Below are positions 1 through 8,818 of a stretch of DNA of 64,000 bases, piece by piece; the first letter of the stretch is position 1; every line of letters starts with the position of its first letter. Source of the stretch: Kutzneria sp. 744 (GTDB lineage Bacteria > Actinomycetota > Actinomycetes > Mycobacteriales > Pseudonocardiaceae); NCBI RefSeq assembly GCF_000568255.1, contig NZ_KK037166.1:10504967-10568966 (forward strand). Direction: 5' to 3'. The translations under genes were made by a program, and so were the position numbers. The notes beneath the pieces are model-generated. The model did no database searches and had not been told where the DNA came from. It saw only the letters and a list, made by a program, of their open reading frames with translations.

Positions 1-541
1 CGATCAGGCCGACCCCCGAGGTGGTGAGAAACCCGACCGTGGTGATGCCGTTGTCCATCAACAGGAACCCGACCAGTTGCGACAGCGCGCGGCGGCGGGT
101 GACCAGCACGAAGAATCCCACCAGGACCACCGTCACTCCCACGGGAATCGCGTGGGTGGCCGGCGAGGGCGCGAGCGCCACCAGCGGCTGCGAGACGGCG
201 TAGGCCAGCAGGGTCAACAGCGCCGCGGCCAACAGCGACGTGGCGACGTTGACCAGCGGCCGGGTCTCCCGCCGTGCCGGCCCAGCCTGTGCCAGGGCCC
301 GACGCAGCAGCCAGGGCAGCACACCCGCCCGCAACACCAGGATCCCGACCGCGACGCCGCCGAGTTCCGCTGAGCCCTCGTGCGCGGCCAACACCGTGAC
401 CAGCGCGGCCAGCGCGACGCCCTGGGCGGCGAACATCCTGACGATGACGGCTAGTTCCCGGCGCCACAGCACCAACACAGCGGACAGCAGCAGCCCGCCG
501 CAGGCCAAGTCCAGCAGCTGGACGTAGGTGGTGTCACTCAC
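1..541 (-). CDS. hyfE: Hydrogenase-4 component E-like membrane subunit (partial, runs off left edge)
   Basis: Membrane subunit of a hydrogenase-4/formate-hydrogenlyase-like complex, related to the NuoK-like antiporter-type subunits. About 180 residues are visible, almost all in hydrophobic helices, and they include the family-typical stretch QLVGFLLMDNGI. A GTG start at 541 follows an AAGGAG box about 12 bases upstream and lies 20 bases beyond the stop of the HyfC-like gene, so the two are co-transcribed. The C-terminus lies outside the window. The assignment rests on that motif, the hydrophobic profile and the operon order. Confidence 0.8.
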   Translation of the reverse strand, partial: MSDTTYVQLLDLACGGLLLSAVLVLWRRELAVIVRMFAAQGVALAALVTVLAAHEGSAELGGVAVGILVLRAGVLPWLLRRALAQAGPARRETRPLVNVATSLLAAALLTLLAYAVSQPLVALAPSPATHAIPVGVTVVLVGFFVLVTRRRALSQLVGFLLMDNGITTVGFLTTSGVGLI

Positions 542-560
542 GATGACGGTGAACTCCTTG

Positions 561-1508
561 TCAGGCCAGGAAAAACGACGCGGCGACCGCGAGCAACGCC
601 AGCAGGAACGAGCCGGCCACCAGCTCGGGCACCCGGAACAAGCGCACCTTGGCCAAGAACACCTCACCCACCGCCAGCATCGCGCCCAGCAGCGTCACCT
701 TGACCGCGACCGCCACCACCCCGCCCAGCAGCGCAAGCGGGCTCGCCGAGGTGGCGATTCCCCACGGCACGAACAGGTTGGCCAGCAAACCGAGGAACAC
801 CGTGAGCCGCATCGCCGAGGCCAACTCGACCAGGGCGAGGTCCGGTCCGGCGTACTCCAGCACCATCGCCTCGTGCACCATCGTCAACTCCAGATGGGTG
901 GACGGGTTGTCCACCGGCAGCCGCCCGGTCTCGGCGACGATCACGATGATCAGGGCGACCGCGGCCAACAGGCTCACCGGGGAGATCACCCGGGCCGGGT
1001 CGTGCAGGGTCGAGGACACGATCGCCGCCAGGTTGGTCGATCCGACCCGCACCGACAGCGCGAAGATCGCGACCAGTAGTGTCGGCTCGACCAGGGCGAT
1101 GATGGTCATCTCGCGGCTGGCGCCCATCCCGCCGAACGCCGTGCCGGTGTCCAGGCCGGCCAGCGCCAGCGCCACGGTGCCCAGCGCCAGCAGCGCCACC
1201 ACCGCGAACAGATCCGCCACCGGATCCAGCGCGGACTCGGTGGTCACGAACGGGACCACGATCGCGACCACGACTGTGGTGGCCACCAGCACCAGCGGCG
1301 CGAACCGGAACACCTCGCTGGTGCCACGCGGGGCGATCGACTCCTTGCCGAACAGCTTGCGCAGGTCCCGCCATGACTGGCCGATCCCGGCACCGGCCCG
1401 GCCTTCCAACCTCGCTCGGACTTGGCGCATCACCCCGACCAGCACGGGGGATCCGGCCACCACCAGCAGCGGCTGCACCACTCCGCCGACAAGGCCCAGC
1501 GCGCTCAC
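561..1508 (-). CDS. hyfC: Hydrogenase-4 component C / NuoH-like membrane subunit
   Basis: A 315-residue integral membrane protein homologous to NuoH (complex I) and HyfC/HycD, the subunit that anchors the hydrophilic arm and forms part of the quinone or proton path. Visible family features are the early GIGQSWRDLRKLFGKE segment, the acidic loop AETGRLPVDNPSTHLELT and the following MVHEAMVLEYAG stretch, among about eight hydrophobic helices. I chose GTG at 1508 because it overlaps the stop codon of the upstream HyfB-like gene, which implies translational coupling. A longer open frame upstream is only a shadow of that gene. Confidence 0.9.
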   Translation of the reverse strand: MSALGLVGGVVQPLLVVAGSPVLVGVMRQVRARLEGRAGAGIGQSWRDLRKLFGKESIAPRGTSEVFRFAPLVLVATTVVVAIVVPFVTTESALDPVADLFAVVALLALGTVALALAGLDTGTAFGGMGASREMTIIALVEPTLLVAIFALSVRVGSTNLAAIVSSTLHDPARVISPVSLLAAVALIIVIVAETGRLPVDNPSTHLELTMVHEAMVLEYAGPDLALVELASAMRLTVFLGLLANLFVPWGIATSASPLALLGGVVAVAVKVTLLGAMLAVGEVFLAKVRLFRVPELVAGSFLLALLAVAASFFLA

Positions 1509-3523
1509 CGGGTCACCACCAGCAGGATCAGCAGGCCGCACACGGTGTAGAAGCCGTAGCCGAGATAGCGGTGCACGCTGCCGGTCGCCAACCGCCGTCC
1601 AGCCCGCCCCCACGCACCGATCAGCGTCAGGATCGGCTGGTAGAGGCGACGTTCGATCCGGTCGGGCACCCGCCGCCGGTACTCGACGGCCTCCACCAGG
1701 TAGCTGGACTCGCGGGCGTGCGTGACGTCCACATCGGTCTCCGGTTGCAGCACGTTGTCGAAGACCCGTTGTAACGGCTCGGCGAACGAGGTCGCCGTGT
1801 ACTCCATGCGCGCCGACAGCGGTCCGGCTCCGCAGTCCCACAACCGCGCCGCCCGCCGGGCCCTGCGCGACGCGACCGCACGCAGCACACCGATCACCAG
1901 CACGATCGCGACGACCAGGGCGATGGTCAGCATCAGCGGCGACAGCGAACCCGCCACACCGACCAGTCGGACCGTCACCGCGTCCGCCAGCGCGGGGCTG
2001 GCGGAGCCGACCACCTGGCTGGCCACCGAGCCGATCACCGGCAGCACGAGCGTGGGAAACAACGCCAGCCCGACACAGGCCGCACCCGCGATACCCATGC
2101 CGGCCAACATGGTGGCCGGGCTCTCCGTGGCGTTCTGGGCCGCGTCGCTGCGCGGGCGGGCCAGGAAACCGACGCCGAACGCCTTGACGAACGTGGCCAC
2201 CGCCAGACCGGCGGTCAACGCCACCGCGGCCACGGACAGGGGCATCGCGATCGCCGTGGCCACCCCGGAGGCGGGCAGCCCGTGAATCAACGCCTGCAAC
2301 AGCAGCCATTCGCTGACGAACGCCGTACCCGGCGGCAGCGCGGACGCGGCGAGAGCACCGAGCCCGAACGCCGCCGTCGTGGCCGGCATCCGCGCGCGCA
2401 GACCGCCCAGGGCGTCTAGGTCCCTGCTTCCGGTGCCGTGCAACACCGATCCGGCCGCCAGGAACAGCAGCGTCTTGAACGCCGCGTGGTTGACCACGTG
2501 CAGTAGCGCCGCGGCCAACGCCAACCCGGCGAGCACCCGATCGCCCCCGGCGGCGAACATCCCGGCGGCACCGACGCCGACCAGCACCAGGCCCATGTTC
2601 TCGGTGGTCGAGTAGCCCAGCAGCCGTTTCAGGTCGGTGCTCATCGCGGCCTGCAGAATCCCGTAGATCGCCGAGACCGCCCCGAGCGTCAGCACCAGCA
2701 GCCACCACCAGCGGGGGCCGCCGCCGAGCAGATCGAGGCCGACCCGCACGATGCCGTAGACGCCCAGGTTGACCATGGCCGCCGACATCAGCGCGGACAC
2801 GTGGCTGGGCGCCTCAGGATGCGCCCGCGGCAGCCACGCGTGCAGTGGCAGGATCCCGGCCTTGGAACCGAAGCCGGCCAGAGTCAGCACGAACACGACT
2901 GCGGCCACTGTCGGCGGTAGGTGCTGTCCGGCCTCGCGCAGCGCGGGGAACGAGTCCGTCGACGCGTTGGCGGTCAGCACCAGCAGTCCAATCAGGATTG
3001 CCACCAGCCCCAGGTGCGTCATGACCGCGTACCACCGGCCCGCCTCGGCCACGTGAGGCCGGCGCTGGTGCTCGGTTACCACCAGCAGCAGCGAGCACAG
3101 CGCCATCAGCTCCCAGCACACCAAGAAAGTGCCCACGCTGGCCGCCGAGACCACCAACAGCATGGCCACCACGAACAGTGGGGCCACCGCCTGCACCAAC
3201 CGGCCGTTGCCACCTTGGCGGGCGTAGCCAATGCCGTAGACGCCGGCCGCGACCGCGACCGCGCCGGTGATGGCCAGGAACACTCCACCCAGGGCGTCCA
3301 CAGTGACCATCACCCCCGCCAACGGCAACAGCGACGGCAGCGACAAGGAGAACGTCGTGCCCGACAGGGCGCAGATCCCCGCCGCCATGCCGGCCACGCC
3401 GCAGGCCGCCGTGCCCACGCCGACCACGGCGGTCCGCATCCGTTGTGGCGCCACCACCGCGGCCACTGCGGCGAGGACTCCAACGGCCACGGCGACACCG
3501 AGGCCGACACCCGTGGGGTTCAC
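1505..3523 (-). CDS. hyfB: Hydrogenase-4 component B-like, proton-antiporter-type subunit
   Basis: A 672-residue polytopic protein of the NuoL/MrpA/HyfB family, which couples redox chemistry to ion movement. It is hydrophobic throughout, with the conserved core containing GSKAGILPLHAWLPRAHPEA near residues 215-235, STDLKRLLGYSTTENMG near 290, and HVVNHAAFKTLLFLAAG near 345. The C-terminal 70 residues, rich in Arg and Glu, look cytoplasmic. ATG at 3523 overlaps the stop of the HyfI-like gene (ATGA), and its own stop overlaps the start of the HyfC-like gene, so this is a tightly coupled operon. Confidence 0.92.
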   Translation of the reverse strand: MNPTGVGLGVAVAVGVLAAVAAVVAPQRMRTAVVGVGTAACGVAGMAAGICALSGTTFSLSLPSLLPLAGVMVTVDALGGVFLAITGAVAVAAGVYGIGYARQGGNGRLVQAVAPLFVVAMLLVVSAASVGTFLVCWELMALCSLLLVVTEHQRRPHVAEAGRWYAVMTHLGLVAILIGLLVLTANASTDSFPALREAGQHLPPTVAAVVFVLTLAGFGSKAGILPLHAWLPRAHPEAPSHVSALMSAAMVNLGVYGIVRVGLDLLGGGPRWWWLLVLTLGAVSAIYGILQAAMSTDLKRLLGYSTTENMGLVLVGVGAAGMFAAGGDRVLAGLALAAALLHVVNHAAFKTLLFLAAGSVLHGTGSRDLDALGGLRARMPATTAAFGLGALAASALPPGTAFVSEWLLLQALIHGLPASGVATAIAMPLSVAAVALTAGLAVATFVKAFGVGFLARPRSDAAQNATESPATMLAGMGIAGAACVGLALFPTLVLPVIGSVASQVVGSASPALADAVTVRLVGVAGSLSPLMLTIALVVAIVLVIGVLRAVASRRARRAARLWDCGAGPLSARMEYTATSFAEPLQRVFDNVLQPETDVDVTHARESSYLVEAVEYRRRVPDRIERRLYQPILTLIGAWGRAGRRLATGSVHRYLGYGFYTVCGLLILLVVTR

Positions 3524-4005
3524 CGGCCGGTCAGCTTCCGCAGCGCCTCGGTGATCGCTTCCGGGCGGGGCGGGCAGCCCACGATCTCCAAGTCGACCGG
3601 GATCACGTCGTGCACGGCGCCGGCAACCCCATAGGCGCCGGCGAACACCCCACAGTTGCGGGCGCAGTCCCCGACCGCGACCACTACCTTGGGCCCGGGA
3701 ACGGCGTCGTAGGTGCGGCGCAGCGGTTCGGCCATGTTGCGGGTCACCGGCCCGGTCACCATCAGCGCGTCGGCGTGCCGGGGCGAGGCCACCAACCGCG
3801 CGCCGTAGCGCTCGGCGTCGTACACCGGCCCGAACGCGGAGCCGATCTCCACCTCGCAGCCGTTGCAGGAGCCGGCGTCCACGTGCCGAACCTGCACCGA
3901 CCCCCGCAGACCCACCGCAGCATCCGGCCGGTCAGCGGCCGGCGGAGGGGGTGCCGGTTCGGCCACCCGCCCGGTACCGCGGATCTTGCGCCACAGCCTC
4001 AGCAC
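3520..4005 (-). CDS. hyfI: NuoB/HyfI-like iron-sulfur small subunit
   Basis: A 161-residue hydrophilic subunit of the NuoB/HycG/HyfI family that carries the terminal [4Fe-4S] cluster next to the hydrogenase-like large subunit. Four expected cysteine ligands are visible: the CNGC pair at about residues 48-51, a Cys in GDCARNC near 113-117, and the Cys of VGCPPRPEA near 144. Alternating Cys use in GDCARNC leaves one spare. The GTG start at 4005 follows a GGGAG-type box. It is the first structural gene after the ArsR-type regulator. No large (NuoD/HycE-like) subunit is in the window; by synteny it should lie to the left. Confidence 0.88.
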   Translation of the reverse strand: MLRLWRKIRGTGRVAEPAPPPPAADRPDAAVGLRGSVQVRHVDAGSCNGCEVEIGSAFGPVYDAERYGARLVASPRHADALMVTGPVTRNMAEPLRRTYDAVPGPKVVVAVGDCARNCGVFAGAYGVAGAVHDVIPVDLEIVGCPPRPEAITEALRKLTGR

Positions 4006-4085
4006 ACCCCTGCTCCCTCGTGCGAGATTTGGGAGCGATCACCCCGCCCGGCGACAGTGAGTGAGGACGGCGGGGTGACCGCAGC

Positions 4086-4460
4086 TCAACTTCCCCCTGT
4101 TGCCGACTCCGGTCCGTCCGCCGCCGTGCCCGGTACGGCCGTGCGGAGGTCCGCCAGCAGTTCGACCTGCCCGGACAGCACGCCGGTCAGGATGGAGCGG
4201 GCCACCGTGAGCAGCTCGGCCACCTGCGGGCTGGTCAGCGAGTAGAAGACGTTCGAGCCTTCCTTGCGGGTGGTCACCAGCCCCGCCCGGCGCAGCACGG
4301 CCAGCTGCTGGGACAAGTTGGCCGCCTCGATGTCGACCTCGGGCAGCATCTCCGCGACCGCGTGCTCACGCTGACTGAGCAGCTCCAGCACCCGGATCCG
4401 TGCCGGGTGCCCCAGCGTCTTGAAGAACTCTGCCTTCAACTGGTACAGCGGCCTGCTCAC
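4086..4460 (-). CDS. ArsR-family winged-helix regulator (Rv0081-like position)
   Basis: A 124-residue winged-helix repressor. The N-terminal KTLGHPARIRVLELL, the recognition region ANLSQQLAVLRRAGLV and the wing TTRKEGSNVFYSL are typical of ArsR/SmtB proteins. The metal-binding CxC of classical members is absent and no cysteine is present, so a metal sensor of that type is unlikely. I set the start at GTG 4460, which has a GAGGTG box 7-8 bases upstream, rather than the upstream ATG at 4607. It lies 80 bases before the hyf-like genes on the same strand. Mycobacterial Rv0081, an ArsR protein preceding a formate-hydrogenlyase-like operon, offers a direct parallel for its role. Confidence 0.88.
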   Translation of the reverse strand: MSRPLYQLKAEFFKTLGHPARIRVLELLSQREHAVAEMLPEVDIEAANLSQQLAVLRRAGLVTTRKEGSNVFYSLTSPQVAELLTVARSILTGVLSGQVELLADLRTAVPGTAADGPESATGGS

Positions 4461-4948
4461 GTCGCCCACCTCGCATCCACGGCCACTGGTCCCGACGCTG
4501 CGGGTGCCCGCTCCGCGTCCACCGTTGCCCTCGTGCCGTCGATCCTTCCTCGTCCGTCCTCGGCACGAGGACCGACCACACGCTCCCGCAGGACTCGACA
4601 ATTGCAAACCTTAGCAAGTCTTCAGGGGTGGGGTTGGCCGGGTACCCCGGCGTGTCGTGATCTCGATGACGAACGCGGCGTGCAGTCAGTTCAGGTTCAC
4701 GGTGTCGAGATGGAAGTCGACCCGGGGCCTGGCGGGCCCTGCGGGTGGAAAATATGGCCGGCGGCTGCCCGGCTGACGTCGTGATTTCTTGGCGCTACCC
4801 AGCCCGTGTGGAAGTCTGACGCTGGGATCCGATTTGCCCTTCAGGTACCTTCGCCTGTTGCTTCGAGCACGCAGACCAGAATCTTGATTCCTGCCGATCC
4901 CGCCGGACAGTCGCCTCCGGGAGCGAAGCGTCGGAGGGAGCGATCGGT
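4461..4948. other. Non-coding stretch between ArsR gene and IS110 remnant
   Basis: I see no convincing gene in these roughly 490 bases. The first part should hold the promoter and operator of the ArsR/hyf operon. The second part probably belongs to the left end of the IS110 copy, whose GGGAG box lies just before its ATG at 4949. IS110 elements usually lack terminal inverted repeats, so the edge cannot be read off. Confidence 0.5.
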
Positions 4949-5637
4949 ATGGATGTGGTCTATCCGCGATGTGCGGGCATCGACATCGGCAAGGCCGACA
5001 TGAAGGTATGCGTCCGGATCCCGGGGGCCAACGGCCGCCGACGCGGCGAGGCACGGACCTTCTCCACGATGGCGGCCGGAGTGCTGCAGGCCTATGACTG
5101 GCTGGCCAGTCTGGAGGTGACGCTGGTGGCGATGGAGGCGACCGGCTCGTACTGGAAGCCGGTGTTCTACGCCCTGGAGCATCGCTTCGAGACCTGGCTG
5201 CTCAACGCCCGGCACATGCGCAACCTGCCCGGGCGAAAGACCGACGTGGCCGACGCCGGCTGGATCGCCCAACTCGTCGAGCACGGCCTGGTCCGACCGA
5301 GTTTTGTGCCTCCCGAGCCGATCCGGCATCTGCGTGACTTGACGCGCTACCGGGCCGAGTTGACCGCCGAGAGGACTCGGGAAGCGATACGGTTGGAGCA
5401 GTTGCTGGAAGACTCCGGGGTCAAGGTGTCGGTAGTGGCCTCGCACATCATGACCAAGTCGGTCCGGGCGATGCTCGAGGCGCTGATCGACGGGGAACGC
5501 GACCCCGATCTGCTGGCCGATCTGGCCAGAGGACCGATGCGTGGGAAGATCCCAGCACTACGTGAGGCTCTGGTCGGCCATTTCAACGCCCATCACGCGT
5601 TCCTGGCCCGTGTCATGCTCGACCGTATCGACGCCTG
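4949..5637 (+). pseudogene. IS110-family transposase, C-terminus lost
   Basis: The N-terminal two thirds of a DEDD transposase/recombinase. Visible catalytic landmarks are GIDIGKADMKV at the start, AMEATGSYWKPV, and GRKTDVADAGWIAQL (about residues 9, 65 and 94). The reading frame is intact to about residue 230, but the transposase_20 C-terminal domain is missing. From base 5638 the sequence abruptly encodes motif III of a DNA ligase in another frame, so recombination or deletion has fused the element to the ligase gene. It should be inactive. A different IS110 C-terminal fragment lies at 40009. Confidence 0.85.
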
Positions 5638-6427
5638 GACGGGGAGATCGTCGTCTACAACTCGGACGGGCAGGTCGACTTCGGCCTGCTGCAGGAGCGT
5701 CGCGGCCGCTACCAACGCCACCGCCGAACCGACCCGTTCGACGACCCGGTAGCGGTGCGGCTCCTCGCGTTCGACCTGCTGCGACTCGGTGACCAGGTGC
5801 TGCTGCGCGAACCGTACGACCGCCGACGGGAGCTGCTGACCAGCATCGCGATGCCCGACCCGTACCTGGTGTCGGTGGTGCCCGCGATCACCGCGCAGGG
5901 ACTGGCCGCCGACCGTCTCACTCCGCAGCGGGCTGCTGGAGCGCATCGCGGGCGAAGGTCACGAGGGCTTGGTGGCCAAGAACCGGACGGCCTCGTACTC
6001 GCCGGGCAAACGGACCGATGCCTGGCTGAAGCATCCGTTGATCCAAACCCGGGAAGTCGTCGTCTGCGGCTGGCGGCCCGGAAAGGACCGCCTTGCGGGA
6101 TCGCTGGGCGGTCTGCTGCTGGGCGCACATGACCCAGTCACGGCTGACCTCGTCTACATCGGCGACGTCGGGACGGGTTTCAGCGAAGCTGACCGCCGGG
6201 CGCTGCTGGAGCGGTTGCAGCCGCTGCGGCGCAACAAGCATCCGTTCGCCGAGACGCCGCCGCGCGAGGACGTGGTGCGGGCGCAGTGGGTCGAGCCGGC
6301 CCTGGTCGGCGAGGTCGTCTTCCGGCAGTTCACCCGCGGCGCGGGCCGGTTGCGGCACACCAGCTGGCGCGGACTGCGCGAGGACCGCTCCCCTGACGAG
6401 GTGATCGTGCCGAAAACCGGACGATGA
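5638..6427 (+). pseudogene. ATP-dependent DNA ligase remnant (5' truncated, frameshifted)
   Basis: The remaining part of an ATP-dependent ligase of the LigD/LigC type that works in bacterial end joining. It begins inside motif III (DGEIVVYN), so the lysine that forms ligase-AMP has been lost. After about 95 codons the frame changes near 5925-5933. The second frame carries motif IV (EGLVAKN), the motif V region (DAWLKHP) and an OB-fold domain ending VIVPKTGR. The 5' loss coincides exactly with the truncated IS110. The stop overlaps the ATG of the polymerase gene (ATGA), so the pair was originally an operon. Confidence 0.87.
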
Positions 6428-7391
6428 GCGGCACTGCCAGCGGCACCAGCACCGGGCACGAGGCCGGCGAAGGCCACAACCGCCGGCCGACGCGAGCAAA
6501 TACGATCGCCGTGCAGGTGGGAGACCGTCAACGAGCACCGTCCAACCTGGACAATAAGCTCTACCCCGACGGCTACACCAAAGCCCAGCTCATCCAGTAC
6601 TACACGCTCATCGCTCCGGTCCTGCTGCCGCACTTGGCCGGCCGGTGACGTTCATCCGCTTCCCCGACGGCGTCGGCGGCCGGCAGTTCTTCGAGAAGAA
6701 CATCTCCGCCGGCGCCCCGGGGTGGATTCGCACCGCCCGATTGCCCCGCAGCGGCTCCCGCGGCCGCGAGGGGATCATCGAGTATCCGTTGATCGACGAT
6801 CTGCCGGCGTTGGTGTGGGCGGCGAACCTGGGCGCGCTGGAGCTGCACGTTCCACAGTGGATCGTCGGGCCTGGACCGGTGCGGAGGCCGCCGGACCGGT
6901 TGGTGTTCGACCTTGACTCGGGCCCCGTCGTGGAGTGCTCCCGCGTCGCGGAGCGATTGCGCGAGATCCTGGTCGCCGATGGTTTGACCCCTGTGGCGAA
7001 AACCAGTGGCTCGAAAGGGCTTCAGGTGTGCTGCGGCGTGCGCGCCCGCATCCCGGAGCGGCCCTCGCAGTACGCAAAAGCCCTGGCGGAACAACTGGCG
7101 GGTGAGACGCCGCAGTTGGTGACGGCGAAGATGGCCAAGGCGCTGCGCACGGGGAAGGTGTTCATCGACTGGTCGCAGAACAATCCGGCCAAGACCACGG
7201 TCGCGCCGTACGCGCTGGGTGGTCGGGACCGGCCGACGGCGTCCACGCCGGTCACCTGGCGCGAAGTGGAAGCGTGCGTCAGCCCGGAGGATTTGATGTT
7301 CACCGCCGACGAGGTCCTCGACCGCGTGGAGAAGATGAGCGATCTGTTCGCTGAACTGGCCAGCACTCGGGGCGCGTTGCCGCGCCGGTAG
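6424..7391 (+). pseudogene. ligD: LigD-type polymerase/primase domain gene, split by a frameshift
   Basis: A primase-polymerase domain of the LigD family that fills ends during non-homologous end joining. The first segment (6424-6648) contains SNLDNKLYPDGYTK and PVLLPHLAGR. The second, in another frame, starts VTFIRFPDGV and has the catalytic VFDLDSGP, then TSGSKGLQV and FIDWSQNNPAKTTVAPY. Family members are continuous across this point (LAGRPVT), so a one- or two-base change at about 6645 split the gene. The resulting TGA overlaps a GTG, which could still give coupled translation of two half proteins. All catalytic residues remain. A sequencing error is possible. Confidence 0.83.
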
Positions 7392-7579
7392 TGCTCAGGT
7401 CCGCTCGGTCGTTCAGCCGGCGGGGTGCCGGGTGTCGACCACAGACGAGCCGTATCTACAGTGCCGCTGCCGTCGGCGGCTTCCTCGTCAACCTCGCGAC
7501 GAAGGGGTGCTCGCGCCGCCGACGGCGCCTCGGGCCGCGCCAGACCCGGCGACCCACAGACATCCGAACTTGCTAACTG

Positions 7580-8818
7580 TCAAGCCGCGACGGGTTCGGG
7601 CAGTGGTGAGGTGGCTGGGAATGCCTTGCTCGGGTCGAAGGTCTGGCCGGTCTGCAAGCAGTGATACAGGCAGCCGAGGAACCGGTTGAACAGGTTGCGC
7701 ATCGCCGCGGCGTGCTTGTCGCCGGCCGCGCGTCGGCGGTCGTAGTGTTCCTTAACCTGAGGCGAGGGCAACGCGCCGAAGATCCAGACGTAGCCGACAG
7801 CCGCGAGCCGCTGATTCTTCACTTTACGTTGGCGCACAACAAGACTCTTACCGCTAGCCATGGTGATCGGCGCCGACCCGGCATAGGATTTCAAACCCCG
7901 GGCGTCGCGGAACCGGGTGCGGTCGTCGCCGATCTCGCCCAGCACCCGGGCACCGGTGAGTGGGCCGATCCCGGGGAAACTGGTCAGGATCTCCGCGTCC
8001 GGGTGCTGCGCAAAGGCCTCAGCCACAGCGTCGGCGAGGTCATCGGCCGCACGGCACGCGGCGTCCAGTTGCAGGACCAGGGCCTGAGTTTGGCGGCCCA
8101 TGGCCTGCTCGATGAGCGGCAACTGGTGCAGGTAGTCACCGGTGAAGATGCTGCGCAGCCGCTTGGCCCACGAGTCGATGTTGCGCTGCCGCCCCGATTT
8201 GCGTAGCACAGACTGCAGCCGTGTCAGGGTGAGCTTCGCCGCGGTGGTTGGGTCTGGCGCCGCGGCGAGGACCGCGCGGGCCTCCCGTGAGTCCAGGCCG
8301 ATGCCGCGCACCTGAAACGCCGCGAGCGCAGCCGGGAAGTACTGCTTGAGGTGCGAACGCACCTGGTTGGACAGCTGTCCCCGGTTCCACACCGCGTCCT
8401 GCTGCGCTCGGGCCAGCACCGCGATCACTTGGACCAGCTCGGAGTCGGCCGGCAGCGGCCGATGCACGTCGGCGTCGGTGCGCAAGATGTTCGCCAGCGC
8501 CATTGCGTCCGCGTGGTCGGACTTCGCACGGGCCACGCGGTGGCGTTCCCGATAACGGGCCACGGCCAGCGGGTTGATCGAGTACACCTTGCGGCTGGTC
8601 GTGCGCAGGCAGGAGATCAGCAGCCCACGCGCGGTCTCCACCGCGACCGGGATCGGGTCCTCGGTTGTGTCACCGGCCTCGGCCAGCAGGTCGAGCAGGC
8701 GGCGGTAGCCTTCGGCATCGTCGCTGATGCGCCGCTTGGCGACCAGCTTCCCGGTCTCGTCGACCAGGGCAATGTCGTGGTGGTCCTCCGCCCAGTCGAT
8801 GCCGCACGTGATCGCCAA
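7580..8818 (-). CDS. IS110-family transposase, complete
   Basis: A full-length 412-residue DEDD transposase. Landmarks are GIDWAEDHHDIAL at the N-terminus, AVETARGLL near residue 60, KSDHADAMALANIL near 103, and the transposase_20 domain SFPGIGPLTGARVLGEIGDD near 280 followed by KSYAGSAPIT. The frame is uninterrupted and length is normal for the family. It lies in opposite orientation to the truncated IS110 at 4949 and is clearly a different element. Such elements excise and insert through a circular intermediate and have no conventional terminal repeats; I could not define its ends. Confidence 0.93.
   Translation of the reverse strand: MAITCGIDWAEDHHDIALVDETGKLVAKRRISDDAEGYRRLLDLLAEAGDTTEDPIPVAVETARGLLISCLRTTSRKVYSINPLAVARYRERHRVARAKSDHADAMALANILRTDADVHRPLPADSELVQVIAVLARAQQDAVWNRGQLSNQVRSHLKQYFPAALAAFQVRGIGLDSREARAVLAAAPDPTTAAKLTLTRLQSVLRKSGRQRNIDSWAKRLRSIFTGDYLHQLPLIEQAMGRQTQALVLQLDAACRAADDLADAVAEAFAQHPDAEILTSFPGIGPLTGARVLGEIGDDRTRFRDARGLKSYAGSAPITMASGKSLVVRQRKVKNQRLAAVGYVWIFGALPSPQVKEHYDRRRAAGDKHAAAMRNLFNRFLGCLYHCLQTGQTFDPSKAFPATSPLPEPVAA

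Noticed and set aside
561-2708. 715-codon frame as one large hydrogenase protein
   Set aside because: Only the last 315 codons are HyfC-like; the rest is an out-of-frame copy of the HyfB-like gene. The GTG at 1508 overlapping the upstream stop is the real start.
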